From contig JANOBD010000128.1 of the NCBI GenBank assembly GCA_031411495.1, positions 60,423 through 124,422 on the forward strand: 64,000 bases of DNA, written 5' to 3'. Positions 19,403-28,125 of this stretch are shown piece after piece (within the stretch, counting starts at the first letter, position 1; each line of letters begins with the position of its first letter). Made by a program: the position numbers and the translations under genes. Source of the DNA: JANOBD01 sp031411495 (GTDB lineage Bacteria > Planctomycetota > Phycisphaerae > Tepidisphaerales > Tepidisphaeraceae). The notes under the pieces are model-generated. The model was given only the letters and a program-made list of their open reading frames with translations. It ran no database searches and was not told the origin of the DNA.

Positions 19403-22400
19403 ATGGCAACGTCGTCACGTCAACAGGTACGCCAGATCTTTATCGAGGTGTCTGAGCTCGCAGAAAGCGATCGGGACGCCGCGCTGACGCGCCTCTGCGC
19501 TGGAGACGTCGAACTCATCACCCGCGTCCGCGCACTGCTGAGCGCCCACTTTCATTCCGACGCGTTTCCTGCCAGCCCGGATGTCACCGCGGCGCCGATG
19601 AACACCGCTGCCTCCGATCGGTCGGGCGAAATCCTGACAAACAGCGCGCCCGTGTCCGAGCGCCCGGGTTCACACATCGGCCCGTACCGACTTCTGCAAC
19701 AGCTCGGCGAAGGCGGTTTCGGCGCGGTCTTCATGGCCGAGCAGGAAACTCCGGTCAAGCGCCGGGTCGCCTTGAAGATCATCAAGCTCGGCATGGATAC
19801 GCGGCAGGTCGTCGCCCGGTTCGAACAGGAACGACAGGCGCTGGCGATGATGAATCATCCCAACATCGCCAAGGTGTTCGATGCCGGCGCCACCAGTACC
19901 GGCCGACCTTACTTCGTGATGGAACTCTGCAAGGGCGAGCCCATCACCGACTACTGTGACCGGAACAACCTCTCGATCGCGGATCGTCTCGCGCTCTTCG
20001 TGCAGGTGTGTCAGGCCATTCAACATGCGCACCAGAAAGGTTTAATCCATCGCGACATCAAGCCGGGCAACATCCTCGTCTCGAATGAAGACGGCTCGCC
20101 GAGTGCGAAAGTGATCGACTTCGGCATCGCCAAGGCCACGGCGAGCAAGCTGACCGAGAAGACGCTCTTTACAGAGCATGCGCAGTTGATCGGCACACCA
20201 CAATACATGAGCCCGGAACAGGCCGAAGGTTCACTCGATATCGACACGCGGACGGACGTGTATGCGCTGGGCGTGCTGTTATATGAACTGCTGACCGGCG
20301 CGACGCCCTACGATGCGAAAAGCCTGAGATCGGCCGCATATGCGGAGATCCAGCGGATCATCCGCGAAGTCGAACCACCGCGGCCGAGTACGCGCCTCAG
20401 CCAGAATATAGCGACCGCCGCGAACGTCGCCGCGAAACGTCATTCCGAACCGAAAAAGCTGGGGACGCTTATCCGCGGCGAACTCGACTGGATCGCCATG
20501 AAGGCGATCGAGAAGAATCGCGTCCGTCGCTATGACTCGGCCAACGATCTTGGAATGGACGTGCAGCGCTACCTCGCCGGCGGCACCGTTCTTGCCGCCC
20601 CGCCGAGCACGCTGTATCGCTGCTCGAAGTTCGTCCGGCGGAACAAGGCGCCGGTCATCGCGGCGACGCTCGTGGCGTTGACGCTGGTCGGCGGCCTGAT
20701 CGGAACCAGTTACGGGTTGCGGCAGGCCGTGAAGGCGCGCGAAGCCGAAGCCTCGGCGCGCGGCGTCGCGCAGAGCGAGGCCGCTCGCGCGCTCAAGGCG
20801 GAAGCACAGACCAAGGCGCGCGCAGATGAGCTGAGAATGGTCGCCGACTTTCAGGCGCAGATGCTTGCACAGGTGGATCCGGCCGACGCCGGGGTAAAGC
20901 TCTCGCAGAATGTCCGCGAGCGATTCGACGCGGCGCTGATCAAAGCCGGCATCGGCGATGAGCAGCGGCCGGCGATGGTGGAGGCATTTGCCGGTCAGTT
21001 CAGCCGCGTGAATGCGACGGATCTATCGCTCGACGTGATCGATTCGACGATCCTTCAACCCGCCGTCGCCGCGATCGACAGACAGTTCGCCGATCAAGCC
21101 GTCGTCGCGTGCACGCTGCGCAGCGCGCTCGCCGAGCGCTACCACGATCTCGGTCTGGATGCGACCGCGGTCGCACTCGAGCGGCAGACGCTGGCGCAGC
21201 GGCGACAGATCCTGGGAGAGGAGCATCCCGACACGGTGACGACGATCGGCAACGTAGGCGTCTACCTGGACTCGGCGGGGAAGCTCGATGAGGTCGAGCC
21301 TTTCTATCGTGAGGCGCTGGAAAAGAGCAGACGCGTGCGCGGGAACGCGGCGCCCGAGACGCTCACCGTTCTCGCCAACATAGGAAACATGCTGCGCGGT
21401 CGCGGGCGATATGCGGAAGCCGAGCCTTACTTTCGCGAGGCGCTGGACGGGAGGCGGCGCGTTCTGGGCGAATCGCATCGTGACACGCTGAGTTCGCTCA
21501 ACGACTGGGCCAAGCTGGAGGCCGAAACCGGGAAACTCGCGGAGGCAGAGGCGGGCTATCGCGACGTTCTTGCCAGGCGTCGCAAGGTGCTCGGCGAGGA
21601 CAGTCACGACACGCTCCGCACCGCGAACGATCTGGGCGTTCTGCTGAAGAAACAGGGTCGGTTGCCGGAGGCGATCGCCCAATTCCGCGAGATTGTCGAT
21701 AAATACCGGCGTCTGCTCGGCGAGGTGCATCCCAGCACGCTGAGCCTGATTCAGAACCTCGGTGCGACGCTGGATGAGAATGGCCAGCACGCCGAAGCGG
21801 AAGTGCTCTTGCGGGAAGCGCTTTCAAAGCAGCAGCGACTGCTCGGCGCCGACCACGAAAGCACGCTGACCTCGCTGGGGAACCTGAGCGTGTTCCTCAT
21901 CGGACAAAACAAGCTGACCGAAGCCGAAACGATGTGCAGGGAAACGCTCGAGCGTCGCCGCCGGACACTGGGCGAGAATCACCCGGAAACGCTCATCGCC
22001 GACAACGTGATGGGATTGGTTCTCATCCGGCAAAGGAAGCTCGCGGAAGGCGAGCCGTACTGGCGCGATTCGCTCAACATCAGCCGTCGGACACTCGGAC
22101 CCGGGCACCCGGACACGCTGGTCCTGAATCACAATCTGGCGAGTCTGATGCTCGACCTGGAGAAGCCTGCCGAGGCGGAACAACTCTTCCGCGAAGTGAT
22201 TCAGAACGGCACCGCGTCGATCGGCTCAGAGCACCCGACCGTGCTAAGCGCGACGAAGCACCTGGGTGAACTCCTGCTCGATCAGGCCCGCAACGCCGAC
22301 GCCGCGGAGCTCCTGTCGGGCGCGGAGCCCGCCGTGCGGAAGGCGTACACCGGTAACAACGAGCGTCAGCTCGGGTCGTTTCTCATTCTGCTGGGTCGCG

Positions 22401-22675
22401 CCCAGAACCGTATCGGGCAGCGCGCCGCCGCCGAATCGAACCTGCTCGAAGCCAACAGCCTCTACGTGAAGATGCGCGGGCCGAATCACACCGACACGCA
22501 ATACTCCATCGGTGTGTTGATCCAGTTCTATTCCAAATGGAATGTCGATGAACCCGGCAAAGGCCACGATGCGCAGGCGGCGGAGTGGAAGCTCAAGCTC
22601 GAAGCGCTCAAAGCGGCAACGCAGCCGTCGACCTCGCCTTCAACCATCCCGGCCGAGCCGCGACCGCCGGGCTGA
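19403..22675 (+). CDS. Membrane Ser/Thr protein kinase with C-terminal TPR array
   Basis: The Hanks-type kinase domain runs from about residue 91: Gly-rich loop LGEGGFGAVFMAEQ, ATP Lys in VALKIIKLGMDTRQV, catalytic loop LIHRDIKPGNILV near 215 and VIDFGIAKA near 237, so it should be active. A short helical region precedes it. One membrane helix at ~416-436 (VIAATLVALTLVGGLIGTSYG) is followed by an Ala/Arg/Glu coiled coil and then at least ten kinesin-light-chain-like TPRs of ~42 residues with the recurring phrases LGExHPxTLxxxxNLG and LxEAExxxRExLxxRRRxLG. The layout is typical of the expanded kinase families of Planctomycetota, with the TPRs outside the cytoplasm as a presumed sensor. No partner gene is adjacent. 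1090 residues is usual for this group. Confidence 0.93.
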   Translation: MATSSRQQVRQIFIEVSELAESDRDAALTRLCAGDVELITRVRALLSAHFHSDAFPASPDVTAAPMNTAASDRSGEILTNSAPVSERPGSHIGPYRLLQQLGEGGFGAVFMAEQETPVKRRVALKIIKLGMDTRQVVARFEQERQALAMMNHPNIAKVFDAGATSTGRPYFVMELCKGEPITDYCDRNNLSIADRLALFVQVCQAIQHAHQKGLIHRDIKPGNILVSNEDGSPSAKVIDFGIAKATASKLTEKTLFTEHAQLIGTPQYMSPEQAEGSLDIDTRTDVYALGVLLYELLTGATPYDAKSLRSAAYAEIQRIIREVEPPRPSTRLSQNIATAANVAAKRHSEPKKLGTLIRGELDWIAMKAIEKNRVRRYDSANDLGMDVQRYLAGGTVLAAPPSTLYRCSKFVRRNKAPVIAATLVALTLVGGLIGTSYGLRQAVKAREAEASARGVAQSEAARALKAEAQTKARADELRMVADFQAQMLAQVDPADAGVKLSQNVRERFDAALIKAGIGDEQRPAMVEAFAGQFSRVNATDLSLDVIDSTILQPAVAAIDRQFADQAVVACTLRSALAERYHDLGLDATAVALERQTLAQRRQILGEEHPDTVTTIGNVGVYLDSAGKLDEVEPFYREALEKSRRVRGNAAPETLTVLANIGNMLRGRGRYAEAEPYFREALDGRRRVLGESHRDTLSSLNDWAKLEAETGKLAEAEAGYRDVLARRRKVLGEDSHDTLRTANDLGVLLKKQGRLPEAIAQFREIVDKYRRLLGEVHPSTLSLIQNLGATLDENGQHAEAEVLLREALSKQQRLLGADHESTLTSLGNLSVFLIGQNKLTEAETMCRETLERRRRTLGENHPETLIADNVMGLVLIRQRKLAEGEPYWRDSLNISRRTLGPGHPDTLVLNHNLASLMLDLEKPAEAEQLFREVIQNGTASIGSEHPTVLSATKHLGELLLDQARNADAAELLSGAEPAVRKAYTGNNERQLGSFLILLGRAQNRIGQRAAAESNLLEANSLYVKMRGPNHTDTQYSIGVLIQFYSKWNVDEPGKGHDAQAAEWKLKLEALKAATQPSTSPSTIPAEPRPPG

Positions 22676-22770
22676 ACAGAATAAACGCCGTTTGGCCGCT
22701 GCGCGCACTCCCGGCTCGCATCCCGGTGCGAAAGGTTTGCGAACTTGCCCGGTGACCTCATGAAACGAAT

Positions 22771-22806
22771 GAACCAGAAAGGGCCTGCACGTGCCCTTCC
22801 CGGTTC
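22771..22806. terminator. Hairpin between convergent genes
   Basis: GAACC pairs with GGTTC as an outer stem and AAGGGC with GCCCTT as an inner stem around an 8-base loop. It lies between the ends of the kinase gene and the ferritin-like gene. There is no T run on either side, so termination efficiency is uncertain. Confidence 0.45.
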
Positions 22807-22833
22807 AAGAGTGGAGACATCGGTGGCGTTCGA

Positions 22834-23808
22834 TCAGGAAATGGTGCCGTTGGCACCGTTGGGGAAGAATCCGCCGCTCGTCGGGGCGCCGCCGGCGAGG
22901 TACGCGATGTTCAGCACCTGCCGCGGCGTGCGGCTGAACGCCAGGCCGTTCGCGTCGGTCGGCACGATGTTGGCGGCCGATCCGGCGGTGATCGGCTGAT
23001 CGAGATCCGTGGCGCCATCGGCACCATCTCGCAGGTCCGAAATCTTCTGTACGACATCAGCCACGGTCTGCGTTCCCACGGCCATCTGGTTCCGTCGCGC
23101 GTAGAGGAGCGTGCGGACTTCGCCGGCATGGTACGCCTCTACCGCGAGCAGTCCGGCCGCGGCTTCGAGAATGCCCGGGTCGAGGATCAAGGGTGCCCCG
23201 CCTTTGTACGCCGTCACGCCCACGTCTTCGAAGATGAATGCGCCGAGCAGGAATGCCGTCTCGCTCGCAAACGGGTCGAAGGTCTGTCCCTGGGAAATGA
23301 TCCCCGCAGCGATCGCGGCGGCGGTGAAGCTTGCCTGCAGATCGATCGCGGGCCGCGCAACCCGCGCGCTTCCGAGCGCGCTCCGCAGGAACAGGACGTG
23401 TGACAGTTCGTCGGCGGCGATTTCCGCCGCGTAGGCGGCGATGTCGGGCGTGGTGAACGGCACGGCCGACCCGCCCGTCACAGCGCCCTCCGTGCCCGTC
23501 CCACTCGTGTTCCCGACGAGCGAATTGTTGTTGCCGATCGCACGCTGGTAGTACTCGGCTTCGAGATATTCGAGATTGAGTGCGAAGTTGAGAATGTCGA
23601 TGTCGCGCTTGCGCGAGGACCGACGGGTCAGGCCGGCGTCGGGTCCGCCGGTACCTGCGCCCCACGCCTCTGAGCCGAGCATCGTCGTCATCAGCCCGAC
23701 GCCCATCAGGCCCGCCGTTGCCATGAACGATCGCCGCGGCAACGACGAGCGTTGGTTGACGATCTCCGCAAGGCCCGGGTCATTTTCCGTCTTTTTCGTT
23801 TCCGACAT
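22834..23808 (-). CDS. Tat-exported ferritin-like protein (desiccation-related family)
   Basis: The N-terminus contains the twin-arginine signal LPRRSFMATAGLMGVGLMTTM, so the folded protein is exported. The rest matches the ferritin-like domain of the Ferritin_2/desiccation-related group: ILNFALNLEYLEAEYYQRAIG, IAADELSHVLFLRSALG, FIFEDVGVTAYKGGAPLI and LLAVEAYHAGEVRTLLY. The Glu and ExxH motifs could bind a di-metal centre. The biochemical role is not established in the family; oxidative or drying stress is suggested for plant relatives. The start is set by AGGAG 8 bases upstream; an earlier in-frame ATG is ignored. A DUF4394 PEP-CTERM gene lies 107 bases upstream on the same strand and may be co-transcribed. 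Confidence 0.88.
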   Translation of the reverse strand: MSETKKTENDPGLAEIVNQRSSLPRRSFMATAGLMGVGLMTTMLGSEAWGAGTGGPDAGLTRRSSRKRDIDILNFALNLEYLEAEYYQRAIGNNNSLVGNTSGTGTEGAVTGGSAVPFTTPDIAAYAAEIAADELSHVLFLRSALGSARVARPAIDLQASFTAAAIAAGIISQGQTFDPFASETAFLLGAFIFEDVGVTAYKGGAPLILDPGILEAAAGLLAVEAYHAGEVRTLLYARRNQMAVGTQTVADVVQKISDLRDGADGATDLDQPITAGSAANIVPTDANGLAFSRTPRQVLNIAYLAGGAPTSGGFFPNGANGTIS

Positions 23809-23915
23809 GATTACGCTCCTGTGAGATGAAATCGTTCCGAATGAAGTCAATGAAAGAGTGTGGGCGAGATGTTCACGAGGTCTCGCACCGATTTTGCGAC
23901 AGCAAAGGTATGGAT

Positions 23916-24851
23916 TCAGCGGCGCCGCCGAGCGATCAGCGTCGTGCCGAATGCTATCGCCGAGAGTGACGCCGGCTCCGGGACGTAGAGGGCGAAACCG
24001 GTGACTGCGAGCGATCCGTCGCCAAGCGTGCCGATCGAAGTGGCCGCACCGGTGGTGAGGTTCACGCTGTAGAGCGTCGCGTTCAGGGCGGGTGCCGACC
24101 CGAACGGCGGATCGAAGCTCGTCAGCGCGAAAGCACTGTTACCGACGCCGACGATATCAAACCCGGCAAAGAGCGGCATGGTCGCGACGCCGAGCGAGCC
24201 CACGGTGTTCAAGGTGCCGTCGTTGGGTGGATTCTGAATCACCAGCGCGCCCAGCTGAGAGTCGATACCGTACAGCGTCGTGCCGGTCGCGGGATTGTTG
24301 TCATTGTTGGAATAGGCCACTTCGGTGATCGTCGCAGGCGTGCCGGCGTGTGAATCGCCGGCGGCGAACGCCAGGCCGCCGTCGACTGCGACCAGCGCAC
24401 CGGTGTTCGGGTTCAACCGGTAGTTCTCGCCGAGATCGCTCGTCACGCGCACGCGGTCGACCGTGGGATTGAAATCCACGCCATAGGAACTCCCGTTCAG
24501 CAGCACCGCACCGGGGTCCAACGGACTGCCGATCGCGGTTGCAGCGCCCGTACCAGCATTGATTGAATAGAGTTGACCGAGGTTGCCCAGCCCAAAGAGC
24601 GCACCCGTCGCCGGTCGAAAATCGATGCCCAGCAAATCTTCACCGGTCCCCAAACCGGTGACCGAGACTGGAGCACCGAGCGCGCCCGGCGTTGAAGTAT
24701 CGAAAGCGCGTAGGGAATTGTCCGACGACAAGACCAGCGCGGGCACCGCTAACACCGACGAAGTGGAAGTGGCCAACACCGCAGCGATGGCTGTAGACGA
24801 CCTAATGCCAAACGCGCGGATGCGTGTTGGTTTGAAGAAACGAGTAGGCAC
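23916..24851 (-). CDS. DUF4394-domain PEP-CTERM protein
   Basis: A GTG start with AGGAGAG just upstream opens a 311-residue secreted protein with a signal peptide near residues 15-35. Residues ~40-290 match the DUF4394 propeller-like domain: LLGIDFRPATGALFGLG, YSINAGTGAATAIG, YGVDFNPTVDRVRVTSD and ENYRLNPNTGALVAVDG. The C-terminus YVPEPASLSAIAFGTTLIARRRR is a PEP-CTERM tail, so it is an expected exosortase client. In other bacteria DUF4394 proteins are secreted and uncharacterised. It lies upstream of the exported ferritin-like gene, and both products act outside the cytoplasm. Confidence 0.9.
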   Translation of the reverse strand: MPTRFFKPTRIRAFGIRSSTAIAAVLATSTSSVLAVPALVLSSDNSLRAFDTSTPGALGAPVSVTGLGTGEDLLGIDFRPATGALFGLGNLGQLYSINAGTGAATAIGSPLDPGAVLLNGSSYGVDFNPTVDRVRVTSDLGENYRLNPNTGALVAVDGGLAFAAGDSHAGTPATITEVAYSNNDNNPATGTTLYGIDSQLGALVIQNPPNDGTLNTVGSLGVATMPLFAGFDIVGVGNSAFALTSFDPPFGSAPALNATLYSVNLTTGAATSIGTLGDGSLAVTGFALYVPEPASLSAIAFGTTLIARRRR

Positions 24852-25238
24852 GTGTTCTCTCCTCTAAAAGGAGCGGCGAGGAACGCCGCCGGGAAATGAA
24901 TCGATGGATCACTTCGCAATCGATGCGCCGCCAAACGACACGAACCGAGCGCGACGACCTTCGCGGCCATCGGGACAATCCCGAGACCTCTTCGCCGGCG
25001 CCCATTCGGATGAGCGCCGGTCTTCGATGCCTCTGGTACGGAGAGAATTGCTTGCCGGATTCGTTCCTGTTTCGATTATTTGAAATCGATAGGCCCCGCT
25101 ATCCGATCGAGTCAGGTAGGGGCGCGGCTCTCATTCTCCACGCCACGCGGCGCTGCTGGTTCACCTCGCCGGCGACTGAATCCGAATCAGCAGGATCAAC
25201 CCGCGGCCTGCAGTGATTTCACGACAGTGCGATGCGGA
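24852..25238. other. Intergenic stretch without a supported gene
   Basis: I see no coding region, RNA gene or clear repeat in these 387 bases. The part nearest 24851 must hold the promoter and the AGGAGAG ribosome binding site of the DUF4394 gene. Reading frames here lack family resemblance and have poor codon use. Confidence 0.5.
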
Positions 25239-26099
25239 TCATTTCACGCCAAGTTCTCGCAATCGCTTCAGCCGCTTCGCTTCGTGCTTCTGAACCCAGT
25301 CGTCGGCCTTCTGCAAATCGTACGCACGGGCGAAGTGCTCCCGGGCGCCTTTGTCATCGCCCATCGCCAGCAGGCACTCGGCAATTTCTTCGTGGACGTA
25401 GCCGTTGGATGAGTTCGACATCCGCAGTGCCGCTTCCATCGGGATGAGGATCGCCATCGCGTCCTTGTAGCGGCGAAGCAGCCGCAGCATTTTCGCCACA
25501 TCTTTCTGTGCAAAGACGTTGGGCTCCTTCCCCTTCTCCACATCGAGCGCGACGAGCTTTCGAAACGTCGCAAGCGCATTCTCGAAATCGTCATTGGCGG
25601 CGTACGCTTCGCCGAGATTGTTGTAGAGCGCGTAGAGCCAGCGGGGCTGATCCAGTTCCACTGCGAGCGTGATGCCGCGCTGGTTCCAATGAACCTTGGA
25701 TTCGTTGTCACTCTGAGCGATTGCGATCATGTGAACGGCATCGACCGTCAAGCGATCAAGTTTTGCGAATGATGCCATTTCAAACGCGTTCTCGAAGTAC
25801 GGCAATGCGCGGGTCGGGTCACCCGACGAGTTCAAGAGCCGACCGTATTCAAGCATGAAACGCGCGCGTGGACGCCACATGCCTGGTAAGAACAACGTGG
25901 CTGCTCGATCCAAGATGGCGAAAGCCTCTTCGAATCGATTCTGTCGTCCTACCGCTCGCGCGAGTTGTGTAAACAATTCGGCAAGGTATGCGTTGTCGCC
26001 TGCCGCTTCGGCCGCCGGCAGCGTGGCGCGAAACCGCGCCTCGCTGCCGGCGTTGTCGGCATAATTCCAGAGGGAATCGATATCGGGCAGATCAGGCAT
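25239..26099 (-). CDS. TPR-repeat protein, cytoplasmic
   Basis: This 286-residue protein has no signal peptide or membrane segment and consists almost wholly of helical TPR-like repeats. Recognisable units are AYLAELFTQLARAVGRQNRFEEAFAIL, FMLEYGRLLNSSGDPTRALPYF, WLYALYNNLGEAYAANDDFENALATF and EEIAECLLAMGDDKGAREHF. It should act as a protein-protein adaptor. The N-terminus MPDLPDIDSLWNYAD is consistent with planctomycete relatives of this type. It stands alone; the ribosome binding site is weak. No specific role can be assigned. Confidence 0.82.
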   Translation of the reverse strand: MPDLPDIDSLWNYADNAGSEARFRATLPAAEAAGDNAYLAELFTQLARAVGRQNRFEEAFAILDRAATLFLPGMWRPRARFMLEYGRLLNSSGDPTRALPYFENAFEMASFAKLDRLTVDAVHMIAIAQSDNESKVHWNQRGITLAVELDQPRWLYALYNNLGEAYAANDDFENALATFRKLVALDVEKGKEPNVFAQKDVAKMLRLLRRYKDAMAILIPMEAALRMSNSSNGYVHEEIAECLLAMGDDKGAREHFARAYDLQKADDWVQKHEAKRLKRLRELGVK

Positions 26100-26272
26100 G
26101 CCCCGGGAAGCTACGTGGAAACCAGACCGTCATCCAGCGCGTACCCTTCGACGCTCTAAGGGCATGCTCGCGAAGGTTCTACTCGCCAATTCAAACTGAT
26201 GGCGGCAACGGAGCATTTTGACACGAACGAGTAGACCCTTCGTCGGCAAGCCTCCTCTGGGTGACAGATGTC

Positions 26273-27802
26273 TCACCCCGCGCCGAGTTCGATGAGCAGT
26301 TTTTCGGTCGCCGGGTTGCCCTTAGCCATGCCGGCGATCGTGCCGCCGTGGAGGTTGCCGGGATGTTTCAGATCGACGCCGGGCGTGGCGGCCATCAGGC
26401 GGATGACCTGTTCGTATTGTTTCGGTCCGTGGCCGCAGTGGACCGACCCGTACGCCGCCCAGCCGATCGGCGTGCAGCGGTGGGCGTCGCCGCGGTCGTT
26501 GAGCGCGCACCGGCCCGTCGCGAGGAGCATCTCGACCATTTCCGCGCTGCCGATCCAACACGCCTGGTGCAGCGTCGTGCCGTTGTCGTTGGCGCGGGCG
26601 TTCACATCGAAGCCGAGTTCCAGCAGCGCGCGAACCGACTGCGGCCGATCCAGGTGCGCGGCGGCCGCGAGCAACGACTGTTCGCGCGGAGTAAACCGCG
26701 AAGCGACTTGCGGGTCCCGCGAGCGAATCGAGCGTAATCGTTCGCTGTCACCTTCCCATGCGGCGTCCAACAGCTGATGGCGAACATCCTGCTTCGACTC
26801 GATGAGTTCGACAATTGCCGCGTGCCCGGCTCGACGCGCCAGCTGCGCCGGAGACATGTACCAGCCGATCGTCCAGCAATAGATGCTCGATATCGGGACA
26901 GGCGAATAGCCCGCGAGATTGACGCGTGCCTCAAGGCTCGAAGGATCTTGCTCGATCAGTCGCTTGGCGAGTTCCAGTTCGCCCAAGTGGGCGGCCTGGT
27001 AGAGATCCGCGGCTGCGCCGCGCCTCACGAGGTGTGCACAAACCTGCGGACGCTTCATGAGCGCGTACATTGCCGGCGTAGAGTGATGGTCGATGCAGCG
27101 CGCGTCGAGGTCCGCGCCGCGATCGAGCAAAAGATCCGCGATTTCGATCGTCTTCGCATCATGCAGCGGCATCTTCCCGTCGCCGCCGCGATCCTGAACG
27201 AGCGATGCGTCTCGATCGAGCATTTCCCGGAGTTCTTTCATCCAACCGAGACGCGCGGCGACGTGCGGTGTGAGTTTTGCGCCCCGCTTGATCAGGTGAC
27301 GAGCGGTCACCTCGTTCGCGGAATCCAAAACAGTAAATGGCCCCTTTAGCCAATTTGATTTGGCGTTGGGATCCGCTCCATACTCCAGGAGGAGATCAAT
27401 CATTTCCGAATTCGCGGTCGTCGCGGCAGTGTGCAGCGGATAGGCACCGAACTCGCCGACGGGAGTATTGATGAGCGAGCGGAGGTATTCGCTGTTCTGC
27501 AGCCGCTTCCGGAGCGTCGCGACGTCACCTCGAAACACGAGCGTTTGCCCCTCAAGTCGCTCAGTGTCTTGTGCTTTTGAGATCAACTTCTGCCAGCTCT
27601 CGAATCCGGCTTCACGCGCGATGACAAGCTGCGCATCAGCGAGTTGAAACGACGTTCGATCGGAAAACACCGCGCGCAGTCGCGCTATCGCCCCGATTTC
27701 GCCGGTTTCGGCAGCGCGGAGCAGATCCTTTGCCAGCTTGTGCTGCTGGGACACGTTGCGCGGATCGGTGGAAACGGTGGAACTGGACGGGGACTCGGAC
27801 AT
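26273..27802 (-). CDS. Ankyrin-repeat protein
   Basis: About 60 N-terminal residues contain a helical segment (HKLAKDLLRAAETGEIGAIA, then IAREAGFESWQKLI) often seen ahead of ankyrin repeats in such bacterial proteins. From residue ~110 at least nine ankyrin repeats follow, e.g. YPLHTAATTANSEMIDLLLEYGADPN, MPLHDAKTIEIADLLLDRGADL and TTLHQACWIGSAEMVEMLLATGR. There is no signal peptide. Ankyrin arrays bind other proteins; the target is unknown. GAGGAGG lies 7 bases before the ATG, predicting good translation. At 509 residues it is a large stand-alone member. Confidence 0.9.
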   Translation of the reverse strand: MSESPSSSTVSTDPRNVSQQHKLAKDLLRAAETGEIGAIARLRAVFSDRTSFQLADAQLVIAREAGFESWQKLISKAQDTERLEGQTLVFRGDVATLRKRLQNSEYLRSLINTPVGEFGAYPLHTAATTANSEMIDLLLEYGADPNAKSNWLKGPFTVLDSANEVTARHLIKRGAKLTPHVAARLGWMKELREMLDRDASLVQDRGGDGKMPLHDAKTIEIADLLLDRGADLDARCIDHHSTPAMYALMKRPQVCAHLVRRGAAADLYQAAHLGELELAKRLIEQDPSSLEARVNLAGYSPVPISSIYCWTIGWYMSPAQLARRAGHAAIVELIESKQDVRHQLLDAAWEGDSERLRSIRSRDPQVASRFTPREQSLLAAAAHLDRPQSVRALLELGFDVNARANDNGTTLHQACWIGSAEMVEMLLATGRCALNDRGDAHRCTPIGWAAYGSVHCGHGPKQYEQVIRLMAATPGVDLKHPGNLHGGTIAGMAKGNPATEKLLIELGAG

Positions 27803-28076
27803 GAACGACCTCCTCGTAAGGAATGTTCACCGCCCGCGAGGTGAAACGAAAAGGTCGAAGAAGATGTACGACACGAAACTCAGTTCAGGTGGGCGCTGCC
27901 CTTCCCGCGGGACCGGTGGCGGCCTGTGTCGCCGGGGGGAACAATAGCGATCGTCATGGTTCACGACAATCGAAATCCCGTTTTCAGCACACGCGGATGA
28001 TCAGCTCGGCAGCGGAACCTACCGGCAGCAACGGCATGCACACAGAACCCGTGTGGGAAAGGCCTGGAGCAAAGAC

Positions 28077-28108
28077 AGCCCCGGCCATGCCGAGGCTCTC
28101 GCTTTTTT
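28077..28108. terminator. GC-rich hairpin downstream of the chemoreceptor gene; rest of gap empty
   Basis: AGCCCCGGC pairs with GCCGAGGCT around loop CAT (one GT pair). On the plus strand it is followed five bases later by six T, and on the minus strand by GTCTTT. It probably terminates the chemoreceptor transcript coming from the minus strand; the better T run points the other way, where no gene is close. The remaining bases of the 323-base gap to the ankyrin gene show nothing I can name. Confidence 0.45.
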
Positions 28109-28125
28109 ATTCAGACGGGTTGGAC

